Below the pieces are notes generated by a model. It did no database searches, was not told where the DNA came from, and was given only the letters and a program-made list of their open reading frames with translations. Below, one piece after another: positions 11,265-21,980 of a stretch of DNA of 64,000 nucleotides. Source of the DNA: Hortaea werneckii (Eukaryota > Ascomycota > Dothideomycetes > Mycosphaerellales > Teratosphaeriaceae); contig JBAOKB010000144.1 in the NCBI GenBank assembly GCA_037044905.1, positions 2,356,001 through 2,420,000 on the forward strand, written 5' to 3'. Positions within the stretch are counted from its first letter, which is position 1. Each line of letters starts with the position of its first letter. Position numbers and translations under genes: made by a program.

Positions 11265-12742
11265 CCAGCGAATCACTCTGCTGCTGGCTTGAGCGAGGAA
11301 ACCGCCTGAGCGGCAGATGATTACACTGTGAAAACTAAAGTGCCTCGTAGAAACGTTCTTGGAGGGTATCTCATGTGTCTGTTCGTCACGGTGTAGACAA
11401 TAGCAAGCTAGAACAAGTCAGTACGGTGCAAGCCAAAGCGGGCACAAGCCCTATAGCGACGCTTCCTGATCAATTTATCGATCTTCTGCACATAAGTTGG
11501 CATGTGTTACATCGCAAATCGCTCTTCTTCTCAGCCATTATCGGAGACAGGTAGATGGGGGTATGGCAAAGTCACAAAGGAACCAGACTGAAACCGAGTT
11601 GCCGCTACGTACCTGTATAGCGCGGCTACCGCGAGGATGTCTTGATCTAGACGTCTGCACGGCTAATTGACTGCTTGCAGTGTCTGACAGGCGAATCACG
11701 CACGCGATGCTTGTAACTCGTGGTTGGTTGGTATAGCAGGGCTGCAGACGTCGCAGGAAACGTGCCAACAAGCAGGAGGTTCAGCAGGGTTCCGAGGTGG
11801 CCTAGGCTACCGTATGCAGTGAGTTTGGAGGGAAGGAGTCTTGCCGAGCGTCTCCACGGCTTAAACTTGAGCCTCTGCCGATCAGACTTTCTCCCCGAAT
11901 GCTCGCCTTTGCGGATAAATGTGGCCGCGGTAGCACGGCTGTCTCTCGCCTTCGTTCGTTTTTACACAGGTGAATTGTTATTATTCAGAAGACATCCAGC
12001 ACCGTCGAGATAGCGGTAGCTGCTGCAGGCATGCCGGCTCAATCACGCAGCAGATGATGAGCCCAGCACATGCGAGTCTGCCGGGAGACCTGTCAGATAA
12101 TTAGACGTAGGAACTGGCGCGCAAAGTCCACCAAGGAACTGTACCCCTCAATCGTGGAGGCATAGGAGGCGGAGGCGGCTGACATAGGAATAGCCGCACG
12201 TAAAGCTGTGACCAATCAGCGCACAGCATCAGGTAAGGTGACTGCTGCGCCCGCAAGATTTTAGATGAAGTCGGAGGAATTGGGTCGCCATAGCTGGGAG
12301 CTTGATGCACCTGTGAAAAGAGTTGCAATCGTACAGTATGGACTGTGAGTATGTGATGTGATGTGATGCAGTGTGAAAGAAGAGTCAGATATGCGGGAGC
12401 TCTGCCCTGTGCTGTGTTGGGTCCGTGCACGTGACGTACGTTGTCAGCCCTGCGTTCAATCATGTTGACGACATGGAACAATGACGAGGACAGAAGGAAG
12501 GTATGCCCGACAGCATCCTGAACAATAAATCAAATAGCAGAGCGTACTCTGAAAATCGAGTGCCTGCTGACACAGGATCCTGAACAACCGCATGTCTTGG
12601 AATGCAGGCTTTGCCACTACATCACAACAACCCACGTTTACTTCACCCGCAAAGCCATTCAACCAGCAGTATACACACCATTGTTCCCTCGCAAGAAGCC
12701 ATTAACACGTTGTCACCTATTTTGCGCACGTATGCATCAAAT
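11265..12742. other. Intergenic, divergent promoters, 1.5 kb
   Basis: Lies between the start of the C2H2 gene and the start of the DHH phosphoesterase gene. No convincing coding frame; some short frames are probably chance. Expected to contain both promoters. Confidence 0.5.
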
Positions 12743-14194
12743 ATGAAGCGAAAAGGCCTCCCCGACCAAATCGGAATCGCCACCCAAAAAGCCGAAGGCA
12801 GAAATCCCGGAGTATCATTTATCATCATCAGTTCGAGAAGAAGATGGCAGTATCCGATGGCCAGCGCCAAAGGCACAAATAGCTAAAGCGCGGCAGATGA
12901 TTCTTGACTGGTTCGTCGACACAAGACTGCTTTTCATGTATCGAGCTAATTGTTGCGCAGCGCTAAAAGCCAGTCGAAACGCTGATCGTCCCAGACAAGG
13001 ACGCTGATGGGCTCTCATCCGGGGCAATTCTACGCCATACTTTGATCATACTCGGTCTTTCCCAGGATCTCATCGCGGTCCATTTGCTTACCAAGGGGAA
13101 CACTGTCCATAGCGAACAGGAGCGCCAGCGAATGGCGGAGCACAAACCGGAATACGTCTTTGTAATCGACCATGGCAGTCGATCTGGGCCTCCTGTCATC
13201 GATGGCACCCACCACGCGTTGATAATTGACCATCACTACGCCGCTGATGCCGACTTCCCTCAAGGATCAGAACACGTCTCGGCCTGCCATTCCCCACCTG
13301 TCGCGACTTCAGCATTACTCACTTACGAGATCTGTAAGCCTTTGCATCCGGATGTGTATGAGCGCTGTGCCTGGCTAGCCATCGTAGGCACCTACGGCGA
13401 TCTCGGCAACCAGATCAAATGGGAAGCGCCGTTCCCAGACATGCGGGAGATCCTGAAACGGCACAGTAAGAAGAAGCTCAGTGATGTTGTTTCAGCGGTC
13501 AACGCACCACGGCGGACTGCAACTTATGATGTGAAGTCGGCGTGGGACGCTCTCTGCGACACATTCGAACCAGCGTCTATACCGAAGAATCCACGCTTAG
13601 AAGCAGCACGGCAAGAAGTCGCGGCTGAAGTGGAGCGTTGCACTCACACCGCGCCGAAGTTCTCTCCCGATGGGAAGGTCGCCGTCTTCCGGATACGAAG
13701 TGAGGCGCAAGTGCATCCCGTAATCGCCACTCGCTGGGCCGGCCACCTGAGCAGCAACAAGCTCGAATTCGTCCTGGTGGCGAACGAAGGCTATCTTCCT
13801 GGAAAAGTCAATTTCTCTTGCCGAATTGCAAGGTCTGCTCGAAACCGAGATCCGCCGATCTCAATAATTGAAAGACTGAGATACTACGCCAGCCTCACCG
13901 AAGCGCAAAACGACAGTACAGAAAATGCCGACTCGGGAGAAGCTGAGCGGGTACCACTGCTGGAGCGGGTTGGTGACGACTTTGCCCGCGGGCATGTGCA
14001 AGCATCAGGAGGCATTGTGAACACCGATGAGTTCGAAGAGCTGATGCGCCTCATGCAGATCGGTATAAAGCCGGCCGAAAGATGAAAGCAATGGAGGCAG
14101 TCCATCCAAAAAGAAAGCAAAAGCAGGCATTGATCCAGGCCAAAAGAATACGCTGACTAGCTACTTTGGCAAAGCGAGCACGCCTAAAGTATAG
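12743..14194 (+). CDS. DHH-family phosphoesterase with PCNA-box-like C-terminus
   Basis: RecJ/DHH-type metal-dependent phosphoesterase, probably acting on nucleic acid; exact substrate unknown. Exons 12743-12910 and 12961-14194 (50-nt intron) give 466 residues after three frame corrections: an extra A near 12751, a missing A near 12979 and an extra A near 14082. With them the start reads MKRKASPTKSESPPKKPKAE, the intron joins into AAKSQSKTLIVPDKDADG, and the lengths close in frame. Catalytic motifs: DKDADG (motif I), VIDHG, the diagnostic IDHH in ALIIDHHYAADADFP, and GTYGDLGN. The tail is basic (SKKKAKAG) and ends in QKNTLTSYFGK, resembling a non-canonical PIP box. Its stop overlaps the 3' end of the opposite-strand transporter by 11 bases. 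Confidence 0.8.
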
Positions 14195-17100
14195 ATATCG
14201 CGTGCTCAGCTTCCCTTTCTTTGGCATCGCTGGAATTCACAGAATCGGAGTCGGTGCTTGCACTGCTGGGTGCGAAGGCTTGGAAACTGAAATCCGTCTC
14301 TCCGACGAGGGCCTTGACGTGTCTACAAAGCGGTCAGCGCGATCAGTAACATTTCTTAGGCAGTGGAGACTTACTCGAGAAGGCCAGCCAGGTCGCGGTT
14401 GATTGCCTGGGCGCATATTGTGATCACCGCGAAAGCACTGTACTCAGGCTAAACCAATAAGTCAGCAATCACAAATCCGAATATAGCTAGGATCGGAGGG
14501 CTCATATGGGACACTGTACCTCTGCAATATGCCTAATGCTCAGCAAATCCGGATCGATAGATTCCAGCTTCCGTAGAACTGATAGGGCTTTGGCAGCTCG
14601 ATGTACGGTGGCAGAGCCTGGCCGTTATGGAGACTGGACGATAGCAAGGACAAGACGGAAGTGATCTGATGCGAAGTACTGCTCACGGAGGTGATGATCT
14701 TCCGGAAAGTCATTCGACCATTGCGATATCTCGACATTGCCGCGATGGACTGAGAAGGTCGTCGAAGAATAACTGATGAGCGCAATGTACTGGAGCAGCC
14801 TTTGGCAAATCTCGATAAGCCTTTGAAAAAACGTGGTTAGCTTACTCGTTACAGAATTTGAACAGTATGCTACTGTATGTATCCCTTGACTCACGCTTCG
14901 TAGTGCTCTCGTGGAAAACGCCCACCGATCTGGAGTTGGAACTTGGAGAACTCCTTATTCTGCTTTAGATGTGTGAGTAGCAACAGTAGTTTGGAAAATA
15001 CTGCATTAGACGCCTTCTCAAGATGGTATGCATGTGTTCCCTTTGACGGTAGCATCTCCCTCTACGCCCTTAACGCGAGCTTGCACTGCCTCATGCGTGA
15101 CTGCATAGTAATTTGACAGCAGGTATAGTGAGGCGCCTAGGTCCTTGCGCAGCTCCGAGCTCTCTGAGATGGGGAAAGGAAACTAGACATTGATTAGCGC
15201 GTGGCTTCGAAGCTAGATGTATTGGCAAAGACATACCACGGTCCAGATGAACGCAACGAACAAGCCGCCAACTACCGTAGCGAGACGGTATGGCGCCAGC
15301 TCATAGGTCGGGTACGCCGGTTGCCCATTAGACTCCGATGCCTGCACACCGATCTTATCGACCTGCAATTCGTACCCGATGATCAACACCGCAGTCACCA
15401 GACTGAGGATAGCGACGATGATCAGCTTAGGGAAACTTGACCACGAAGTAAAAAGAACATGCGATCCATAGCCAGAGGAAGACCAGCACGCCAGCAGTGT
15501 GCCCGACGACGATGTACCAGATTATGTACGCGCCCACCATGGCGACGGCCGTGCCTACGATACGCAGAACAAAGTTCCATATGGATTGCCCCGCAGTTCG
15601 TGTCATGGAAATAGCGACCATAATCATCGCCCACAGCAGACGCTGTCGCAGGAAGAATTGCTGAGAAGCTTCCAGGTAACACACAATCGCAATGGTCATA
15701 GTAGCCGCGACGGTCCGTAGGCCGAAAGAGGACGCATCGCTCCGAAAGAAGTTGGGTATGGCCCGGAAGATCTCACCACCGCGCTCGATGGCATTGCGAG
15801 GCGGGAGGTGCTCAGGATCCTTCTTCTTCCCGAAGCTGTCGCCGAGATAGACAGCTTCGCTTCCACCCGCGTCCAGATCGGTCATGATGTGGCTGTCCTT
15901 GCTGAGATCTTCCTTCCCGACTGTCGCCTTGAGCCATTTGTACAACGTCCTGGAGCCCGGGAAGATGAGCTTACTGCGCTTCAGCGCACCTTCCTGCTTT
16001 CTCTTGTCTACGAAGAGAGTCAGATCAAGCATTGCACGGCTGGCTCGGTAAAGCAGGTATTCCAGGTAAAGAGTGAAGAAGAGCTGGCGTTGGTATCGGT
16101 CGCGGATGGAATCGTCCTTGACTACGAGGCTTTCCGGCATCGCGGAATTTCCCTCAAAGAAGCCTTCCGGTAACTCAATATCGTGTTCCTTGCACCAATC
16201 CTCCAGTGTCTTCTCTTTAGACTTGTAAAAAGCGTCTACCTTTTTCTTATACCCTTCTGAGAAGCCGTTAGATCCTGGGTCGGGACATCCCCTCTACTCT
16301 CCTCATCTGCTGCCTTCTTCTCGGGCTTTGTGAGTTCCAGCGTGAGTAGGACGTGCTTGATAGCCGCGTCGATCTCGCCTGTCATCTGAGAGAATGGCTG
16401 ATGAAGCTGCTTCATAAGGAACTGGACATTCTCAACCTGCTCATGCCTTTTGCGCTTTTCATCCTCAGTCGCGCCCTCATGGGTCCAGTCGTTCTCCGAA
16501 GCGACTCGGTTCAAAAGGTCAATGCTAGAGCTTAAACCGATCACCGGAACAAAAACACCCTTCATAAGTCTCCAGAGCTCGCTCAGATCATGCGACTCCA
16601 GTTTTCCAATGGCGAACTCACGTTTAGCTGGCGTGATATCTCCATGAAGCTTTGTATGGAGCTCCATGGTCTTTCCAAGCGTCTCCTTGAGCTTGGCCAA
16701 TGCGGGAGTAGCCAACGGCGCACCGCCGGTCGTTTGGTTCTTTTTCTCCTTCTTGCCAGCTTTGGCGGCAGCCTGTCGTTCTCGCTCCTCGCGGGCTTGA
16801 ACAGGATCTAGATCCTCAAGACTCGCCATGTACGCAGTCTGCGCCTTCAGCATACCCCCGAGACACATCATGTATCCCGTCATCTCCTTCAACACCACCT
16901 TCCGAGAGCTTGTCGGGAAGATGACAAAATGTGTTGCCGTCGCAATCGCAAATCCAGTCAAGAAAGCCTCCAGCAACCTCTGCATAAAGGACAAAGCGTA
17001 CGTCATGGTGGGAAACATGACTCCGTACGTCGAGCTGACAATAACGAAGATGGAGTAGATGATAGCCGGGAATTGAAATTGAGGTCTCGCCGCGCGCACC

Positions 17101-17660
17101 ACATTGATCAGGTAGATCTGAACCATAAGCCAAATTGCGAGGACTGCGCTGGAGGAGGAATTGTAACCCGCGAGCGGTCGTCCTGGCGGTGTCGTATGTT
17201 TTCTCGCTTGTGTTGCGCAGTACAATGACAGGAGGTTCACGGCGGCCGACAGGCAGACTGCAAGGACGTTCAGCGTCATGGTCTGGATGAATTTGCCTCG
17301 TGGCATAATGCAAAATCCTAGGATGCTGGTGATGGCGACCAGGTACCCGAGAGTGGTGTATTCCTGCGCAACGGCGTCTGCCTGATACATGGCCAACGCG
17401 ACTATTGGCGGAATGGAGCCTTTGAACATGACGACGAGGGTTGGAACGTCCAGCCCGATCTTGGTCCATATTTGCTTGAGCTTTGAAGGCTTCTTCTCTT
17501 CCTGCGGTTGCTGCTGCTGCTGCTGCTGCTGTGGCGGCGACGGTGTGCTGCTCGGCTTTTTATCATCCTGCTGGCCATTCGAAGCTGAGTCGTCCGTTGT
17601 GCTTCTCTCTGCGTCTCCGCCACCGGCACCCGCCGATTGCGAGCTCCGTTGCGCCTCCAT
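14184..17660 (-). CDS. ArAE_2/FUSC-type membrane transporter (BRE4-like)
   Basis: Large multi-pass protein of ~1074 residues with the 'putative ER transporter 6TM N-terminal' (ArAE_2_N), FUSC_2 and DUF2421 layout; yeast BRE4 is a relative. Five exons: 17660-15237, 15182-14895, 14820-14520, 14448-14375, 14322-14184. The N-terminus has a polyQ run, then hydrophobic helices from VPTLVVMFKGSIPPIVALAM onward, a cytoplasmic segment, a second membrane block (LLWAMIMVAISMTRTAGQS, then AYIIWYIVVGHTAG) and a helical C-terminus. Five single-base frame breaks, near 16260, 15432, 15035, 14707 and 14571, interrupt it; correcting all five gives a length divisible by three and continuous family-like sequence. 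Substrate unknown; aromatic acid or drug export is a family-level guess. Confidence 0.8.
17508..17531 (-). repeat. Glutamine-codon repeat in transporter N-terminus
   Basis: Seven CAG codons followed by CAA encode an eight-glutamine run at about residue 43-50 of the FUSC-type transporter. Confidence 0.9.
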
Positions 17661-18566
17661 CCTCTCCTATCACTTCACCAGCAGCCAGCGCCAAATCAAG
17701 GTCAATTCAATCTCACGTCGCAGCGCGCTCTACCTCTGCTGCCACATAATCCAGCCCGGCAACAGCACACAAGCAATGACAACGAATGGAAAAGAAAGAC
17801 AATCCGATTAATACCTACGCACCGGGGACGGACATACGATAACAACGTCCAGCTCCCCTCATCATCTCAAGAAGAGCGAAAAGCAATGGGCAAGCTTTGC
17901 GCCGCGCCCACTGACGGTGGACGATGGGCGAAAGAAGGTTTGCGTGTCGGGATCCTCGAAGGCCCGAGATCCGGCTGGTGCCGCTGCGCAGGTCTTCATT
18001 ACGATGTATTATGATGATGACGGTATATGCATCGCGATTGGTCATCGTCTACTTGAGAGTGAGCTCTGGATACGAGGCCTTGTGAGGCTTGCGCAAGCCG
18101 CATTGAAAGTCTGGTGTTTCATAGGATGGAAGGCCGCCATGTCAGCGAGAAGGAGTCGGAGGGCGTCATGACAGGAGGGAAAGGACAGATTCGGTCGGAA
18201 GCCCCCAGTCAGCCGCCGTTTCTCAGCAAGAAAGGCACCACCACCGTGCCTTCCCGAACAGATACTGCAGCCTACATGGTGACACAGACGCATAGCAGAA
18301 AAAATTAGGAAGGATGAAAGACTCGGAAAAAGCACTGTGAAAACAAAATCTTTTCGCATGATCATCTACTAAAGTTACATTCATGCATGCACACATAAGT
18401 CCCGTTAAAAAAAAGACAAGGTCGACCCGCTCTAGCCAGCAACCCGTAGCATTCGTGATCGAAAACAACGCCCGATGATGCCAGCCCTTTTTTTTTTTTT
18501 TTTTTTGCATAGCTCATCTATCCATTATGCACGAGAAAAACACTTTTGAGAAGAGGGACGAGTAGT
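17661..18566. other. Intergenic; transporter promoter and HSP90 3' flank
   Basis: Upstream of the FUSC-type gene and downstream of HSP90. Contains a T19 run at 18488-18506 (A19 on the HSP90 coding strand, 61 bases past its stop). No coding frame recognised. Confidence 0.5.
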
Positions 18567-20676
18567 TTAGTCAACCTCCTCCATGGTGCTCTCACCAGAT
18601 GCAGCCGCAGCGGGAGCGTCCTCCTTAGCAGCCTCCTCAGAGGTCTCGGCCTCCTCGTCGACGTTCAGGCCCAGGCTGACGAGCTTGTGGATGCGCTCGG
18701 CGTAGGCGGCCGGCTCCTCGATAGTGAAGCCAGACACGAGCAGGGAGGTCTCGTAGAGGAGCTGAGTGATGGACTTGACGGTGCGGTCGTTCTCGCCGTC
18801 AGTCTCGACCTTCTTCTTGAGCTCCTTGACGATCGGGCTCTTGGGGAGATCTCGAAGGTCTTCTTGCTGCTCATGTAGCTGGACATGGAGGTGTCACGGA
18901 GGGCCTGGGCCTTCATGATACGCTCCATGTTAGCGGACCAACCGAACTGGCCGGTACGGATGGCGCATGGCGAGCCAACGAGCTTGTGGGAGACAACGAC
19001 CTTCTCGACCTTCTCGCCGAGGACGTTCTTGAGGGACTTGGTCAGGCCCTCGTACTCTTCTCCTCGGCCTCACGCTCCTTCTTCTCCTCCTCAGACTCCT
19101 CGAGCTCGAAGTCCTTGGTGACATCGACCAGCTTCTTGCCGTCGAACTCCTTGAGCTGAGTGAAAGCGTACTCATCAATCGGGTCAACGAGGAAGAGGAC
19201 CTCGAAGTTCTTGGCCTTCAGGGCGTCAAGGAAGGGAGACTTCTCGACAGCCTTGATGGACTCGCCGGTGATGTAGTACATCTGCTTCTGGTGCTCCGGC
19301 ATGCGAGTGACGTAGTCCTGGAGCGAGGTGGTGTCATCACCGGTCTTGGTGCTCTGGAAGCGGAGCAGCTTAGCCAGGGTCTGGCGGTTCTGGCTGTCCT
19401 CGTGGATACCCAGCTTGATGTTCTTGCCGAAAGCGCTGTAGAACTTGTCGAACTGCTCCTTGTCCTCGGCGATCTCAGTGAAGAGCTCGAGGGTCTTCTT
19501 GACAATGTTCTTGCGGATGACCTTCATGATCTTGTTCTGCTGAAGGGTCTCACGAGACAGGTTGAGTGGCAGGTCCTCAGAGTCAACGACACCCTTGACG
19601 AAAGAGAGCCACTCTGGGATGAGGTCGGTTGCGTCGTCAGTGATGAAGACACGGCGCACGTAGAGCTTGATGTTGTTCTTGGTCTTCTTGGTCTCGAACA
19701 GGTCGAACGGTGCGCGCTTGGGCACGAAGAGGATGGCACGGAACTCAAGCTGACCCTCAACAGAGAAGTGCTTGACGGCCAGGTGGTCCTCCCAGTCGTT
19801 GGAGAGCGACTTGTAGAAGGCACCGTACTCTTCCTGGCTGATGTCCTGCGGGTTACGTGTCCAGATGGGCTTGGTCTTGTTGAGCTCCTCCTCCTCAATC
19901 TTGCTCTCCTTGACCTTCTTGGTCTTCTTCTCGTCCTTCTTCTTCTCCTCTTCCTCGTCAACCTCCTCAACCTTTGGCTTCTTCTCGTCGCTCTCGTCCT
20001 TGTTCTCCTCGGCCTCCTCATCAGGGACCTCCTTCTCCTCCTCCTTCAGGACGTGCAGGTAGATGGGGTAGGAGATGAACTCGGAGTGCTTCTTGACGAC
20101 CTCCTTGATCTTGCTCTCGTTCAGGTAGTCCATCTGCTCATCCTTGAGGTGCAGGATCATCTTGGTACCGCGGCCGAGCTGCTCACCCTCAGTGTCCTGA
20201 GCGATGTTGAAAGTGCCACCGGCAGATGACTGCCAGATGTACTGCTCGTCGTCGTTGTGCTTGGAGATGACGGTCACACGGTCAGCGACCAGGTAGGCGG
20301 AGTAGAAACCAACACCGAACTGGCCAATCATGCTGATGTCGGCACCTGCAGACAGGGCCTCCATGAACTGCTTGGTGCCAGAGCGGGCGATTGTGCCAAG
20401 GTTGTTGACCAGGTCGGCCTTGGTCATACCGATACCGGTGTCACGGATGGTCAAGGTCTTAGCCTCCTTGTTGGGGACGATGTCGATGCGGAGGTCCTTG
20501 CCGCTGTCGAGCTTGCTCGGGTCGGAGAGGGCTTCATAGCGGATCTTGTCAAGAGCATCGGAGGAGTTGGAGATGAGTTCTCGCAGGAAAATCTCCTTGT
20601 TGCTGTAGACGGTGTTGATGATGAGAGACAGGAGCTGGGAAATCTCCGCCTGGAACTCGAAGGTCTCGCCCGACAT
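18567..20676 (-). CDS. HSP90: Heat shock protein 90, cytosolic chaperone
   Basis: Essential ATP-dependent chaperone maturing kinases and other clients. 703 residues after correction, the normal fungal size, without introns in the coding region. N-terminal GHKL ATPase: [37 protein letters not shown] charged acidic linker rich in Glu/Lys lies around residues 215-265; the middle domain has [19 protein letters not shown]; the C-terminal end is ESTMEEVD, the TPR-docking peptide. Two single-base deletions break it: one near 19056 (AAGGAG read as AAGAG) and one at 18843-18846 (C5 read as C4). Because HSP90 is essential and both flanks remain perfectly conserved, these are best read as assembly errors. 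Very high conservation makes this gene the internal control for the rest of the window. Confidence 0.97.
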
Positions 20677-21980
20677 GTTGGCGGTATGCGAGATGTGTGA
20701 AGGTGTCTATAAGATGTCTGATCGACGAACGTCAGTGGTTGGTCGGTGAGGCAGCGTTTCCAAACCGTGCGCCGCCTGGCAACAGAGACTAGCTCGGTTC
20801 ACTTACAAAGGTGGATATCGTCAATTGGAGGAGAGGGTCGTAATTGGTGACCGAAGGCCGGGTATCAAATGCGTGATGACTTTGCAGATGAGAATTTCTT
20901 GTCGCGGGCAGGTTGCGAACAAAGTATTTGAGGCGGTCCGTTTGCTCAGCTAGACGACCATCGAAGCTCGAAGAATTCTGAAGCTAGGGCCAGGCGCTGT
21001 TGCAGATGCGCTAGACGGCAACATAATTGGCCCATCAACGTTCGGAGCCCTCACCTTCAAATTCTGATGGATTCCTCAACGAAAATATTGATTTGGTGCA
21101 CCTGTCGATGCTTCAAGTTTCACTGAGGCTGTATCAAATATTAAAGGAAGACCTCCAATATGGCAAGCCGATCCAAAATGCGGAGAAGCCGGCTCATTTT
21201 GGTTGCTAGGCTGCTAGGCAAGTCGAGACCCTGCGGCTCATCAGGAAAATGGAAGCCGCGGGCATCTCGAAGGCTCCTGCAGCGACTAGAAACCTGGAGA
21301 CCGTCAAACCTGTGCAGAAGGCGGAAACCCCAGCGAATCGTGTAACCTCCTCTCCCTGAATGGTGAAGCAATAGTCAATTCTCGTGTTGTCAACATCTAA
21401 CGCTTAAGCTTGTCACAAGTGGCAACATGAGCAGTCCCTTTGTACGTGGACTCCTGTTCAGATACGGCCTGCGGATCTAAATGGTGCGCATCACGTGCGC
21501 ACCTTCATTGTGTGAGAATATCGATTCCTTGTGCCGTAGCTCCAACAACCAACTCTTGACGCTGTTCAAAAGCCCTCGCCTTCACTTGCCATGTGGAGTA
21601 GGCCCTGACAGTGCCCTCTCTGCAGAAAGCTCCAGGCCACTTTCTGGGAGCGTAGCCATATGATATTGAACTGTCTTCACATGTCCAAGTCGAGTCGGAT
21701 TGTCCAACGACTCCACGAGCCGGCTTGGAAAATGTTATAGGGCATCCAAGCTAAGCAACGGAGTGTGTGCCGTCGGCCTGTCGTCGTGTAGATGACTCAG
21801 CTCATGGGCGGCTTTGCCATGTTCCTCAGTTCTATCCTCACCGCCACACTTTCGTAGCTGGGTATCGTGAAGTCTTCAGATATCCTCGAGCCAACGGGAA
21901 CCTCTAGCGTGGCCAGGTCTGCAAGTGCTGCCCATCACGCCTCTCTCTGCAACTCTGACTAATTTCAGCAATCCCTAATA
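20677..21980. other. Intergenic; HSP90 promoter and Afi1 3' flank
   Basis: No established gene. Two short protein-like stretches on the + strand at 21092-21217 and 21213-21359 are discussed as a weak candidate gene. I found no perfect triple heat shock element; imperfect TTC/GAA clusters occur near 20965-20985. Confidence 0.4.
20707..20806 (-). other. Possible 5' UTR intron of HSP90
   Basis: On the HSP90 strand a perfect GTAAGT donor at 20806 is followed 100 nt later by a CTTATAG acceptor ending at 20707, 30 bases before the ATG, with a CACTGAC branch-like element upstream of the acceptor. No coding consequence. Inference from motifs only. Confidence 0.4.

Noticed and set aside
14184..17660. 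FUSC-type transporter as a pseudogene because of five frame breaks
   Set aside because: Introns, motifs and net triplet length are all preserved, breaks fall in short homopolymers, and the same error type hits HSP90; assembly error is simpler.
19291..20229. 312-codon open frame on the + strand opposite HSP90
   Set aside because: Leu/Val/Asp-rich mirror of the codon-biased HSP90 gene; no independent protein features.
18567..20676. Programmed ribosomal frameshifting in HSP90 and others
   Set aside because: No slippery heptamer or structured context is shared, the sites differ between genes in sign and base, and HSP90 is not known to frameshift.
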